Shown here in pieces: positions 55,851 through 64,000 of a DNA stretch of 64,000 nucleotides (positions are counted from its first letter, which is position 1; the number at the start of each line of letters is the position of its first letter). The position numbers and the translations under genes were made by a program. The stretch is from Halococcus morrhuae DSM 1307 (GTDB lineage Archaea > Halobacteriota > Halobacteria > Halobacteriales > Halococcaceae). Below the pieces are notes generated by a model, which saw only the letters and a list, made by a program, of their open reading frames with translations, searched no databases and had not been told where the DNA came from. Where the stretch lies: contig NZ_AOMC01000109.1 in NCBI RefSeq assembly GCF_000336695.1, positions 27,340 through 91,339 on the forward strand. Reading direction: 5' to 3'.

Positions 55851-56762
55851 ATGGTCAAAGTGAGCGTGGTTGGTGCGGCGGGCACGGTGGGGGCGGCCGC
55901 GGGCTACAACATCGCGTTGCGCGGCATCGCCGACGAGATCGTTTTCGTGGACATTCCCGATCAGGAGGACACGACCGTGGGTCAGGCCGCCGACGTCAAC
56001 CACGGCGTGGCCTACGACACGAACACGACGGTCCGGCAGGGAACCTACGAGGACACCGCCGGCTCGGACGTGGTCGTCATCACCGCTGGCATCCCGCGCG
56101 AGCCCGGCCAGAGCCGGCTCGATCTCGGCGAGGACAACGCACCGATCATGGAGGAGATCGGCGACTCGCTGGCTGAGCACAACGACGAGTTCGTCTCGGT
56201 CACGACCTCGAACCCGATGGACCTGCTGAACCGCCATCTCTACGAGATGGGCGATAGACCCAGGGGCCACGTCATCGGCTTCGGCGGCCGACTCGACTCG
56301 GCACGCTTTCGCTACGTGCTCGCCGACCGTTTCGACACACAGGTCAACAACGTGGACGCGACGATCCTCGGCGAGCACGGCGACGCACAGGTGCCCGTCT
56401 TCTCCAAGGTGCGCATCGACGGCGAGGACCGCTCGTTCGGCGACGACGAGCGCGCGGACATCCTGGAAGGCCTCCAGGAGAGCGCGATGAACGTCATCGA
56501 GCGCAAGGGCGCGACTCAGTGGGGACCGGCGACCGGTGTCGGCCACATCGTCGAGTCGATCGTCCGCGATACGGGCACGGTGCTCCCGGCCTCGGTCCCG
56601 CTCGACGGCGAGTACGGTCACGAGGGCGTGAGCCTCGGCGTTCCCGTCAAACTCACGAGCGACGGCGCGGCAGTCGTCGACTGGACGCTCTCGGAGTACG
56701 AGCGCGAACAGCTCGGCCAGGCCGCCGACAGGCTCGAAGAGCAGTACGACGCGATCCGCTGA
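55851..56762 (+). CDS. mdh: Malate dehydrogenase (lactate-dehydrogenase-like type)
   Basis: A 303-residue TCA-cycle enzyme interconverting malate and oxaloacetate. The NAD-binding [18 protein letters not shown] lies at the N-terminus, and the substrate loop [12 protein letters not shown] carries the Arg that selects malate. The catalytic His is in [11 protein letters not shown]. This is the tetrameric LDH-like form known from haloarchaea. ATG 55851 is chosen because the Rossmann fold begins at once; the frame reads upstream but is not protein-like. A TATA-like GCTTTAGCC lies about 32 bp upstream. The 215-bp gap before it holds only the two divergent promoters. Confidence 0.95.
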   Translation: MVKVSVVGAAGTVGAAAGYNIALRGIADEIVFVDIPDQEDTTVGQAADVNHGVAYDTNTTVRQGTYEDTAGSDVVVITAGIPREPGQSRLDLGEDNAPIMEEIGDSLAEHNDEFVSVTTSNPMDLLNRHLYEMGDRPRGHVIGFGGRLDSARFRYVLADRFDTQVNNVDATILGEHGDAQVPVFSKVRIDGEDRSFGDDERADILEGLQESAMNVIERKGATQWGPATGVGHIVESIVRDTGTVLPASVPLDGEYGHEGVSLGVPVKLTSDGAAVVDWTLSEYEREQLGQAADRLEEQYDAIR

Positions 56763-56800
56763 GCCGAGCGAGCTTTCCTCTCTCACTACGTAGCGCCGTC

Positions 56801-57304
56801 GTGGAGCTGCACGTCCGCTACGAGGGTGACGACGATCCGGACAAATGCACCGCCCGCAAGCTCGCCCGCTTCGATCTCGCTACCCTCCATCGTTCGGCCC
56901 GCGAAACGCCCCCGGGTGTGGTGTTGAACCCGCACGCCGAGCAGGCGCTGTCGCCGGCCGATCGCCGTGACATCGCCCCGGAACGCCTCGTCGCGCTCGA
57001 TTGCTCGTGGGAGACAGCCGAGGCCGAGCAGTTCTCGCTCGGCGGGCCACACCGGGCACTCCCCTTCCTGGTCGCGGCCAACCCGGTGAACTACGGCACG
57101 CCGTTTCAGCTGACGACCGTCGAAGCGCTCGCGGGCGCGCTTTGTGTTCTCGGCGAGCGCTCCCACGCCGAGGAACTCCTCGCGAAGTTCCGCTGGGGCC
57201 ATACCTTCCTCGAACTCAACGACGAGCCGCTGCGGCGCTACGCCGACTGTGCGGATTCGGGCGATGTGATTGCCGTCCAAGAGGAGTATCTCGCCGCCGA
57301 GTAG
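56801..57304 (+). CDS. tsr3: 16S rRNA aminocarboxypropyltransferase (Tsr3/DUF367)
   Basis: A 167-residue enzyme of the Tsr3 family, which transfers the 3-amino-3-carboxypropyl group of SAM to a hypermodified small-subunit rRNA pyrimidine. Typical blocks are the start [66 protein letters not shown] and [11 protein letters not shown]. The GTG start is 38 bp past mdh and matches the family N-terminus. The ribosomal protein L40e gene follows, in keeping with a ribosome-related role. Confidence 0.9.
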   Translation: MELHVRYEGDDDPDKCTARKLARFDLATLHRSARETPPGVVLNPHAEQALSPADRRDIAPERLVALDCSWETAEAEQFSLGGPHRALPFLVAANPVNYGTPFQLTTVEALAGALCVLGERSHAEELLAKFRWGHTFLELNDEPLRRYADCADSGDVIAVQEEYLAAE

Positions 57305-57348
57305 CCCGTTTCGGAAACGCTTAACCCCGCCGACCCGTTGCGAGCGGT

Positions 57349-57498
57349 ATGGCCAGATTCGACCAGGCGGAAGCGCGCATTCTCGAGAAGATGATCTGCA
57401 TGCGCTGTAACGCCCGCAACCCTGCCGGAGCGGACAGCTGTCGGAAGTGCGGCTACAAGAACCTTCGTCGGAAGGCTCGCGAGCGCCGCAGCGCCTGA
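57349..57498 (+). CDS. rpl40e: Ribosomal protein L40e (eL40)
   Basis: A 49-residue large-subunit ribosomal protein. It starts [20 protein letters not shown] and has a four-Cys zinc ribbon (C17, C20, C31, C34: CMRC ... CRKC) followed by a basic tail ([14 protein letters not shown]). The length matches archaeal L40e, which lacks the ubiquitin fusion of eukaryotes. The BRE/TATA-like GGAAACGCTTAA (57313-57324) lies about 25-36 bp upstream. Confidence 0.95.
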   Translation: MARFDQAEARILEKMICMRCNARNPAGADSCRKCGYKNLRRKARERRSA

Positions 57499-57547
57499 GA
57501 CGGCTGCCCGGAATCCTTTTGGGTCGCACACGTCTACTTCGTCCATC

Positions 57548-57967
57548 ATGAGCATGGGCTCGGACATGTACCGCCAGCAGATCCTCGACCACTACAAGAA
57601 CCCCCGCAACTACGGCGAACTCGACGATCCCACCTTCAGCCACGTCGGCGAGAACCCGATGTGTGGCGACGAGATCACCGTCGATATCGAACTCGCCGAC
57701 GACGGCGAAACGATCGAGTACGCGTCCTTCCACGGCGACGGCTGTGCGATCAGCCAGGCGAGCGCGAGCATGCTCACCGGCGAACTCCAGGGGATGACTC
57801 TCGACGAACTCGACGAGCTCGACCGTGACGACGTTATCGACCTTCTCGGTGTGGATATCAGCCCGATGCGCGTCAAGTGCGCCGTGCTCGCCGAGATGGT
57901 CGCCCAGGACGGTGCGGCCATCTACCGTGGCGAGAAGACCAACATCGAGAAGACCCAGACCGAGTAG
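57548..57967 (+). CDS. sufU: Fe-S cluster assembly scaffold (SufU/IscU-like)
   Basis: A 139-residue NifU N-terminal domain protein. The three conserved Cys are C39 (NPMCGDE), C66 (GDGCAISQASASM) and C111 (RVKCAVLAE), with Asp41 two residues after the first. These hold a transient cluster or zinc and accept sulfur from a cysteine desulfurase. The insertion between the second and third Cys fits the SufU type. No suf genes lie next to it; it follows L40e by 49 bp. Confidence 0.88.
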   Translation: MSMGSDMYRQQILDHYKNPRNYGELDDPTFSHVGENPMCGDEITVDIELADDGETIEYASFHGDGCAISQASASMLTGELQGMTLDELDELDRDDVIDLLGVDISPMRVKCAVLAEMVAQDGAAIYRGEKTNIEKTQTE

Positions 57968-58007
57968 CTCGGACGCGATATCGCCCCGCAACATCTATCC
58001 TTCCCGC

Positions 58008-58107
58008 TCGTTTCGAAACGAACAGTGATGCGATGACGCCCGCACTGCGTCGACGACGGGGCCGACCCCGACCGCGATCGTCCGTGGCGACGGAGCACGG
58101 GCGATGA
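58008..58107 (+). promoter_or_regulatory. Palindrome and Arg-rich mini-ORF before the gene at 58104
   Basis: TCGTTTCGAAACGA (58008-58021) is a perfect 14-bp palindrome. A weak TATA-like CATCTATCC lies near 57991-57999. From 58033 a 24-codon, Arg-rich frame (MTPALRRRRGRPRPRS...) ends with a TGA overlapping the next ATG (58104). Start, palindrome and overlap may be a control leader, but the promoter is not clear. Confidence 0.3.
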
Positions 58108-58703
58108 GCCAGCGACTGCCGGAGGAGTGGTTCATCGAGGACGAGCGGACGAACGCCGCCATCGCGTGGCTGTTCGCGGCGGTGCTGGCGCTGTCGGCCG
58201 TCGGGAACGTTCTCGCCGGCGAGCTGGTGACCGCCACCGCCGCGGGCGTCGCGGTCGTCGTCACCGTCGTGCCGGCCTGGGTCGGGCGTTCGTGGCGGCG
58301 GACGATCCCGTGGCCGCTGCTGGCACTCACCGTGCTTCCGTTCGGTCTGAGCGCCGCCGAGTTGCCGTTCGTCGCCGGTTTCGTGCGCAGCATCGCGGTC
58401 GCGACGCTCGCGTTGCTCGTCGTCGTCACCCTCCAGTTGACGACCACCGTTCGAATGATGCCCGGCTTCGCGGTCTGGTTCGCGACGATCGCCACACTCG
58501 GCGTCGCCGGCATCTGGGCGTTCGGCTCGTGGCTGTCGGCGGAGTATCTCGGCACGGCCTTCTTCGAGACGAACACGGAGCTGATGGTGTTCTTCCTGAC
58601 GACGCTCGTCGCCGGGCTGATCGCCGCCGGCGTGTTCGTCTGGTATTTCCGGCGGCGGCTGCGCGCGAACGCCGCACGCCGTCCGGCGGGTGAGACAGTA
58701 TGA
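58104..58703 (+). CDS. Five- to six-helix membrane protein, unknown
   Basis: A 199-residue integral membrane protein. Hydrophobic segments lie near 18-38, 42-60, 68-86, 92-112, 117-137 and 155-178, and the tail is basic (FRRRLRANAARR). Its stop overlaps the next membrane protein gene by four bases (ATGA), so the two probably act together. No known transporter motif is seen. Confidence 0.7.
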   Translation: MSQRLPEEWFIEDERTNAAIAWLFAAVLALSAVGNVLAGELVTATAAGVAVVVTVVPAWVGRSWRRTIPWPLLALTVLPFGLSAAELPFVAGFVRSIAVATLALLVVVTLQLTTTVRMMPGFAVWFATIATLGVAGIWAFGSWLSAEYLGTAFFETNTELMVFFLTTLVAGLIAAGVFVWYFRRRLRANAARRPAGETV

Positions 58704-59365
58704 AAATCCGCCGTCGTATCGGCATCTCGCCGACCCAACAGGCGTGGCTCGTGCGGGCGATGCAGGCGATTCTCGCGGCCGTCGTGCTCGCGGGCGCGCT
58801 CACGGGGGCGGTCGGTACGGTCACGAACGCCGGCATCGCCCTCGCGGTCACATTCTTGCCGGCGGTGCTCGAACGGCGCTACACGCTCACGATGGACGTC
58901 GGCATCGTGCTCTGGATCACGACCGCGATGTTCCTCCACGCGGTCGGCACGCTCCCGCTCCCGTTTCTCGACTTCGCGAGCGCATACAGCTCGATCTGGT
59001 GGTACGATCACGTCACGCACGCGCTGTCGTCCTCGCTGGTCGCGGGCGTCGCCTACGCGACGACGCGCGCGATCGACGAACACACCGAATATATCGTCAT
59101 GCCGCCGGCGTTCACGTTCGTCTATCTGCTCCTGTTCATCGTCGCTTTCGGCGTCGTCTGGGAGCTCCTGGAGTTCCTGATCGCCGAGGTCGCGGCCGCC
59201 TTCGGCACCGCACAGGTGCTCACCCAGTACGGGATCGAGGACACCGCGCTCGATCTGTTCTACGACATCATCGGCGGCGTCCTCGTCGCGGTCTTCGCCA
59301 CCGCCCATCTCACGGATATCTCCGATCAGCTCGCCGCACGACTCGACGCCAGACGGGCGCAATAG
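58700..59365 (+). CDS. Membrane protein related to YjdF/DUF2238
   Basis: A 221-residue protein with about six membrane helices. The stretch SIWWYDHVTHALSSSLVAG (about 94-112) with its Asp-His-x-x-His pattern, the later VVWELLEFLIAE, and LDLFYDIIGGVLVAV carry conserved charged residues inside helices. This is the pattern of the DUF2238/YjdF family of unknown activity. It is coupled to the preceding membrane protein by an ATGA overlap. The His/Asp/Glu set could bind a metal (inference). Confidence 0.7.
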   Translation: MKIRRRIGISPTQQAWLVRAMQAILAAVVLAGALTGAVGTVTNAGIALAVTFLPAVLERRYTLTMDVGIVLWITTAMFLHAVGTLPLPFLDFASAYSSIWWYDHVTHALSSSLVAGVAYATTRAIDEHTEYIVMPPAFTFVYLLLFIVAFGVVWELLEFLIAEVAAAFGTAQVLTQYGIEDTALDLFYDIIGGVLVAVFATAHLTDISDQLAARLDARRAQ

Positions 59366-59455
59366 CGCACTCCCATCACCGCTCGCGTCGAGCGTTCACA
59401 CTTTGTGACGAACTTCACCGTGTTCGACCGACAGACATCGATCGGACACAGTTGC

Positions 59456-60730
59456 TCAGAGTCCGCCGGAAACGAGCGCATCGACGACACCGGGCAGCGA
59501 CGTCGCCGCGGAGACGATCGCCAGCAACACCAGCGCCGCGTTCACCACCGAGAGCAGCCGCGAGTTGCGGTGCTCGCCCATGATGTCGGAATCGTTGACC
59601 GCCCAGAAGAGGAAGACGGCCGTGATCGGCAATCCGACGATGGCGTTGTAGGCCGGAAAGAGCAGGATCATGTCGATGATGCCGAGGCCGAAGAACATCG
59701 TGATCAGCGGCGAGAGACCGCTGATCGTGACCAGCACGCCGTAGATGAGCTTGAAGCTCCGGTTCGACGAATCGGTCTCCTTTCCGCGGGCGTGCTGGAT
59801 GAGATACGAGGGCGTCCACATGATCGGGATGATGCTGTTGAACGCCGCCGCGACCGCGCCGACGAGGAAGACGGTACGCGCCCACTCGCCAAGCACCTCG
59901 CCGAGCGCGAGTCCCGGCGTGAGGAACGTTTCGAGCTCGGTGTAGCCCGCCGGTCGGAGCACGGCCGCCGCGAGCACGAGGATGGCGATCGTCGTCACGC
60001 CGCCGACGGCGTAGCCGATGGAGAGATCGCGGCGCATCGGTGTGATATCCGAAATCCCGGTCCAGCCCTTCTCGTCGACGAGATTCGATTCGAGGAAGAA
60101 GTTCGGCCAGAGTGCGGTCGTTCCGAGGATCGACGCCACGAGCGTGAGCGCACCGACGTTCGGGACGCTCGGGACGAACCCGCCGACGACCGTCGACAGC
60201 GGTGGCGCGGTCGTGCCGGTAACGGCGAGGTAGACGACGAGGAGACCGATCATCATGGCGGTCATCAGTTGCTCGATGCCCTCGTAGTTGAGCACGCCGA
60301 CGCCGACGGCGGCCAGCCCGGCGAGGAAGGCCAGCGGCATCCAGCCGATCGCGCCGCCGAGCAGCAGGGAGAGCCCCTTGCCGACGGCAGCGGTCAGCTC
60401 GAACGCCCACAGCAGACAGCCGCTCGACAGGACAAGTGCGAGCGCGGTCGCCAGCCGTCCGCCGACTTTCCGTCTGATGAACACCATCAGCGGTTCGCCG
60501 AAGATGCCGAGCCGTGCGCTCATGTCCTGGGCCATGAAGCCGAGCAGCGCCGCGCCGACGACCGCCCACAGCAGCGCATAGCCGAAGCGGACGCCCGCAG
60601 AGCTGGCGATGAAGATCGATCCGGAGCCGAAGTAGCTGGCGACCATCACGAACGCGAGCCCGTACTGCTGGAAGAATCCCGATGCCGTGTCACGAAGTCG
60701 TTCTCGATACGATGATGTAGTGCCTGACAT
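59456..60730 (-). CDS. Nramp-superfamily transporter with atypical substrate site
   Basis: A 424-residue membrane protein of about 11 helices with the Nramp fold. In helix 1 the normal DPGN metal motif is replaced: the aligned segment reads YFGSGSIF (33-40), so G35 and S38 stand where Asp and Asn should be. In helix 6 the usual MPH is W208-P209-N210. All the classic Mn/Fe ligands are therefore missing, and an Nramp-related substrate other than Mn2+/Fe2+ is likely. The ATG directly follows a GTATATAC palindrome (60731-60738). The 225-bp gap upstream shows nothing further except an AT-rich patch near 60866-60885. Confidence 0.8.
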   Translation of the reverse strand: MSGTTSSYRERLRDTASGFFQQYGLAFVMVASYFGSGSIFIASSAGVRFGYALLWAVVGAALLGFMAQDMSARLGIFGEPLMVFIRRKVGGRLATALALVLSSGCLLWAFELTAAVGKGLSLLLGGAIGWMPLAFLAGLAAVGVGVLNYEGIEQLMTAMMIGLLVVYLAVTGTTAPPLSTVVGGFVPSVPNVGALTLVASILGTTALWPNFFLESNLVDEKGWTGISDITPMRRDLSIGYAVGGVTTIAILVLAAAVLRPAGYTELETFLTPGLALGEVLGEWARTVFLVGAVAAAFNSIIPIMWTPSYLIQHARGKETDSSNRSFKLIYGVLVTISGLSPLITMFFGLGIIDMILLFPAYNAIVGLPITAVFLFWAVNDSDIMGEHRNSRLLSVVNAALVLLAIVSAATSLPGVVDALVSGGL

Positions 60731-60955
60731 GTATATACTGGAACCCGGTTTCGCCCCGCGACCGACTCGTTACTGTCGACGTCGATAACGCGAACCGCGG
60801 AGCACTACGACGACCGACACTAGCCGTGCCAATCCCCTAAGTTCGTTGCTTGCGAATCGATATCCGTATGTATTTCATTGTATACCACACCACGGGGCGT
60901 CCTTCGCCGAAACCGACGGAATCCGAACGTTCGTGTTCACCGACTCTGCACCGAT

Positions 60956-61723
60956 CTACAGGGCGAGCGAGGGAGCCACGACCAGAAGAACGACCCCGAG
61001 TAGTGCTTTCAGTCGGTCGGGCTCGATGCGGTGTGCGACCAGCCACCCGGCGACGACGCCGAGCAGCAGCGGCAGTCCGACGAGCGCGGCGAGCGAGGGC
61101 GAGACCGCGTCCTGGAGGAGATAGCCAAGCGCCGCGAACGAGCCGATGAACACCGACTGCACCTGTGCGACGGCGATGGCGGCCAACATCGGCGTGCCGA
61201 CGACGATCAGCGCCGGCACCGCGATGACCGGTCCGCCGACGCCGAGCAGGCCGCTACACGCACCGAGCACGACCCCGAGCACGGCGTAGCCGGCAGCACC
61301 CGACCGCGTCGTGGGGTCGATGGTAACGATCACATCGAGCGCGCGTCGCTCGCGATAGAGAATGAGGAGCCCCGTCCCGCCGGCGAGCACGCCGAGCAGC
61401 AGGCCGAACAACCCCCGCGAAACGAAGCCGTTGAGCCACGCGCCGAACAGCGCCCCGACGACACTCCCGCCCGAGAGCAATCCGGCCGTCCACGCGTTCT
61501 CCCGCCCGAGTTCGCCGGAGCGAGCGTACGCCAGCGTGGCGACGAGGCCGGTCACGACGAACAGCAGCTGGGCCGTCCCGGCGACCGTCGTCGAGGGCAG
61601 CGGCGTCAGCGCATAGAGCGCGATCGTCAGAAAGACACCGCCGGGACCGATGGCCGCGATGCCGATCCCGGAGCCGAAGGCGATGGCGACGAGTGCGACG
61701 ACGACGATGTTTGACAGGAGCAT
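60956..61723 (-). CDS. TSUP/TauE-SafE family membrane permease
   Basis: A 255-residue protein with about eight helices in two related halves, as in sulfite/sulfoacetate exporters of the TSUP family. Family-like features are GIGIAAIGPGGVFLTIALYAL in helix 1 and, in the second half, GACSGLLGVGGPVIAVPALI. The substrate is probably a sulfur or organic anion. It is a single minus-strand gene. The 187 bp upstream (61724-61910) contains only a weak TATA-like GATAT and the end of secY. Confidence 0.82.
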   Translation of the reverse strand: MLLSNIVVVALVAIAFGSGIGIAAIGPGGVFLTIALYALTPLPSTTVAGTAQLLFVVTGLVATLAYARSGELGRENAWTAGLLSGGSVVGALFGAWLNGFVSRGLFGLLLGVLAGGTGLLILYRERRALDVIVTIDPTTRSGAAGYAVLGVVLGACSGLLGVGGPVIAVPALIVVGTPMLAAIAVAQVQSVFIGSFAALGYLLQDAVSPSLAALVGLPLLLGVVAGWLVAHRIEPDRLKALLGVVLLVVAPSLAL

Positions 61724-61910
61724 TGGAGCAGGTCGTCCCGTCGGAACGGCGGGAACGACGGTGATATGCCTGTTCGTTCGCGTCTCGATTCACCGTCCGC
61801 CTGTGGTGATTCCGATAGTTCGCGTACAACAGTTCGCCGCTCGATCGTCACCCGCCGGTTCGACGGAGCCACGGCGGGCGCTCGCGATCGCATCCCCCCC
61901 GCAGTCGCTC

Positions 61911-63335
61911 TCAGCCGAACATCTGGCGCATCATCGGATGCATCTCCATCAGCTGCTCCTCGGCGATCTCCTCGTAGAGCTTGTAGGTGATCGACACCGT
62001 GAGCAGCAATCCCGTCCCCGAGACCGCGCCGATGGTGCCCATCATGTTCGCCCCGACGGCGAGCACGCCGACCAGCGCCCCGCCGATGACCGTCACCTGC
62101 GGGATATACCGCTCCATCACCTTCTCGATGACGCCGGGGTTCTGCCGGAAGCCTGGAATCTGCATGCCGGAGTTCTGGATCTGCTTCGCGGTCGCCTCCG
62201 GCCCCATGTCGGCGGTCTCGACCCAGAAGATCGCGAAGATCGCACCGCCGATGACCATGAAGGTGAGGTCGACGCCGATGCGCAGCGCGACCTGCCAGGC
62301 GGCCTGACTCGCGCCGAGCCACTGTTCCGGCGAGTTGATCGGTGCGAGATAGTAGAACAGCCCGCCGACGGGTTGCCCGCTCGAATAGACGCCGAGCCAC
62401 GCGGGCAGCCCGACCTGTGAGTTGAGGATCCGGCCGAGGAACTGGATGTTCGCCTGGAGCGCCCGCACGAGGATCATCGGCAGGACGCTCGCGTAGATGA
62501 GTTTCACCGGGAAGCGTCCGCGTGCACCCTTGACTCTGGCATGAGAGAGCGGGATTTCGACGCGCACCGACTCGGCGTAGACCACCACCACGAAGATCAG
62601 GAGCGTGGTGAACAGCGCGATGAGATCCCCCTGACCGAACAGCAGCGTCTGGATGCCCTCGCTCGTCAGCGGCGAGACCTCGATCGCTCCGGTGATGATG
62701 TCGAGCCAGCTGCTGAAGAACCCGTCACCGCCGAAGAAGCCACCGATGAGGCTCTGGCTCACGCCGGCGATGATGAACAGGCCGATCCCTGAACCGACGC
62801 CCCATTTCGAGATGACCTCGTCCATGAAGAGCACGAGGATCGCCCCGACGAAGATCTGGGCGAACAGCAGCCACTTCACGCCGCCGATACCGATGCCGAG
62901 CGACGCCGCTACCTGCTGGCTCGCCGGCAGGTAGTTGCCGGCGAACACCATCGGCAGTCCCGTGATGCAGATCATCACGAGCACCAGGAACTTCTGGAGC
63001 CCCTGATAGAGCACCTGATCGCGTGGATCGTTCGTATCCAGTCCCAGTAAGTTCGCCCCGCCGAGTAGCTGTAACACGATGCTCGCGGTGACGATCGGAC
63101 CGATACCGAGCTGGAGGACCGAACCGGCCTGCCCGGCGAGGATCGAGCGAAAGCGCCCGAAGAGGTCGCCTCCCTGCCCGCCCAACCCGTAGAGGGTGAC
63201 GTTCGTCAGGAAGAAATACAGCACGAGTACGCCGAGCGTCCAGCCGAGTTTCCGCCTGAACGGGATGTGGCCCTCGGGCTGTCTGACCGAGGGCATCCGC
63301 GTCAGAACGGGTTCTGCGGTCTCCTTCCAGCCCAT
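61911..63335 (-). CDS. secY: Preprotein translocase subunit SecY
   Basis: A 474-residue pore subunit of the SecYEG translocon with ten membrane helices. The N-terminal MGWKETAEPVLTRMPSVRQP, the plug region after helix 1 (GGQGGDLFGRFRS), the cytoplasmic loop SVRVEIPLSHARVKGARGRF and the C-terminal MHPMMRQMFG are typical of archaeal SecY. It follows L15 by 7 bp at the end of the spc-type ribosomal operon, its conserved place in archaea. Confidence 0.96.
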   Translation of the reverse strand: MGWKETAEPVLTRMPSVRQPEGHIPFRRKLGWTLGVLVLYFFLTNVTLYGLGGQGGDLFGRFRSILAGQAGSVLQLGIGPIVTASIVLQLLGGANLLGLDTNDPRDQVLYQGLQKFLVLVMICITGLPMVFAGNYLPASQQVAASLGIGIGGVKWLLFAQIFVGAILVLFMDEVISKWGVGSGIGLFIIAGVSQSLIGGFFGGDGFFSSWLDIITGAIEVSPLTSEGIQTLLFGQGDLIALFTTLLIFVVVVYAESVRVEIPLSHARVKGARGRFPVKLIYASVLPMILVRALQANIQFLGRILNSQVGLPAWLGVYSSGQPVGGLFYYLAPINSPEQWLGASQAAWQVALRIGVDLTFMVIGGAIFAIFWVETADMGPEATAKQIQNSGMQIPGFRQNPGVIEKVMERYIPQVTVIGGALVGVLAVGANMMGTIGAVSGTGLLLTVSITYKLYEEIAEEQLMEMHPMMRQMFG

Positions 63336-63342
63336 TTTCGGT

Positions 63343-63858
63343 CTATTCCGACTCCGCGTTTGTAGCCTCTTCGGCTTCCTCGTCCTCGTCGTCCTCGCGT
63401 TCGGCCAGTCGCTCCTCGCCGCGCTCGCTCAGGCTCGCCTCGCCGCCAGCCTCGTCGATGAGCTCGTGTGCGCTCTCGGAGAACGCATCGGCGGTCACCG
63501 TGAGGCTCTGACGGACCTGGCCGCCGCCGAGCACCTTCACGGCGTCGGCGTCGTGGCCGTCCTCGACGATGTCGCGCGCGTCGAGCTCGTAGCCGTCATC
63601 GGTCTCCTCGGCGACCCCGTCGGCCGCGTAGAGGGCGGCATCCTCGTCGAGCTCGCGCACCTCGACGGTGAGGATCTCCTCCTTCGCCTTTTCCGGGCGG
63701 CTGAACCCGTGTTTGCCGAGCGGTCCGTAGTTGTGGAACTCGTGATCGTCGCGCCCCGCGCGCCCGCGCCCGCCTCGATGGCCGGCCCCGCGGCGGTTCT
63801 TGTGCGAGCCGCCGCTGTGGGTGCGCGAACCGCGCTGGCGTCGTTTTTTGCTTGTCAT
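63343..63858 (-). CDS. rpl15: Ribosomal protein L15 (uL15)
   Basis: A 171-residue large-subunit protein. The basic N-terminus (MTSKKRRQRGSRTHSGGSHK) with the glycine/arginine-rich stretch (GAGHRGGRGRAGRD) threads into rRNA; the remaining part is the typical L15 core (HGFSRPEK, DVRQSLTVTADAFSESA). The C-terminal 30 residues are acidic, a haloarchaeal feature. It lies between rpl30 (22-bp gap) and secY. Confidence 0.95.
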   Translation of the reverse strand: MTSKKRRQRGSRTHSGGSHKNRRGAGHRGGRGRAGRDDHEFHNYGPLGKHGFSRPEKAKEEILTVEVRELDEDAALYAADGVAEETDDGYELDARDIVEDGHDADAVKVLGGGQVRQSLTVTADAFSESAHELIDEAGGEASLSERGEERLAEREDDEDEEAEEATNAESE

Positions 63859-63880
63859 CGTTGGTAGTCCTCGACGGCGA

Positions 63881-64000
63881 TTACCGCATCGCCGTCAACA
63901 GCGCGTCGATTTCCTCCGTACTGTGCCTGCCGAGCTCGCCGTCCTCCGGCACGGGGTGTTTCACGCCGTCGTGACCGCCCCGCGGCGGGGGGAGTCGCAG
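63881..64000 (-). CDS. rpl30: Ribosomal protein L30 (uL30), C-terminal part
   Basis: Only the last 39 codons are in the window; the gene continues past the right edge. The visible segment has the archaeal L30 end LRLPPPRGGHDGVKHPVPED, followed by GELGRHSTEEIDALLTAMR. It is upstream of rpl15 in the same operon. Confidence 0.9.
   Translation of the reverse strand: MRLPPPRGGHDGVKHPVPEDGELGRHSTEEIDALLTAMR

Noticed and set aside
57307..57319. CGTTTC-G-GAAACG inverted repeat upstream of L40e as a shared operator with the palindrome at 58008
   Set aside because: The right half (GAAACGCTTAA) is simply a BRE plus TATA pattern common in haloarchaeal promoters, so the symmetry is probably accidental.
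60837..61046. A small minus-strand gene in the gap before the TSUP permease stop
   Set aside because: The frame is Arg/Ser/Thr-rich, overlaps the permease gene end, and lacks a promoter at the right distance.

Overview
The window is a gene-dense, GC-rich piece of a haloarchaeal chromosome (class Halobacteria; Halococcus or a relative is plausible, but the genus is not provable here). The evidence is strongly acidic proteins, TATA/BRE-type promoters 25-30 bp before start codons with very short or no leaders, archaeal ribosomal proteins L40e, L15 and L30, archaeal SecY, the Hef helicase-nuclease, and arginine synthesis on a LysW/ArgW carrier protein. It is mostly a housekeeping region. I see no CRISPR array, no rRNA or tRNA gene, no insertion sequence and no integrase.

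Layout. 1-4.2 kb: a truncated gene, a G-quadruplex-like tract, a rhodanese, a small membrane protein and uvrB. 4.2-8.8 kb: class I ribonucleotide reductase nrdA-nrdB, whose small subunit has the class Ic (Phe for Tyr) radical site, followed by a hotdog thioesterase. 8.8-12.4 kb (minus strand): uvrC, a putative transmembrane sensor (TSP3 repeats, membrane helix, winged helix) and a Met-rich lipoprotein. 12.8-14.6 kb: an ABC-2 exporter. 14.6-19.8 kb: ligA, a flavin monooxygenase of unusual composition, a class V aminotransferase and an unknown acidic protein. 19.9-24.8 kb: metY-metX, then divergent serB/serA. 24.8-30.7 kb: NhaC antiporter with a TRAM-like partner, a Doc-type toxin directly behind thrC, HtrA, and a regulator.

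30.7-39.6 kb (minus strand) carries the whole glutamate-to-arginine route: argG-argH as one unit, then lysW(argW)-argX-argC-argB-argD-lysK-argF as a second tightly packed operon. LysW, argX, argC, argB, argD and lysK build ornithine on the carrier, ArgF makes citrulline, and ArgG/ArgH finish arginine. 39.9-48.9 kb: an RNA ligase/CPDase-like protein, a complete dipeptide/oligopeptide ABC importer (SBP, two permeases, two ATPases) and two haloarchaeal proteins of unknown function. 48.9-59.4 kb: CBS protein, glyS, dolichol-kinase-like protein, hef, an autoantigen-p27-like zinc protein, mdh, tsr3, L40e, an iron-sulfur scaffold and a membrane-protein pair. 59.4-64 kb (minus strand): an Nramp-like transporter lacking the usual metal ligands, a TSUP permease, and the end of the ribosomal spc operon (L30, L15, secY).

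The observations most worth a second look are the class Ic NrdB with its structured nrdA leader, the atypical Nramp protein, the Doc toxin without an upstream antitoxin, the TSP3-TM-wHTH sensor, the Met-rich lipoprotein, the G4 tract, and several leaders in which a mini-ORF ends in an ATGA overlap with the real start. No wholly new multi-gene system is evident.
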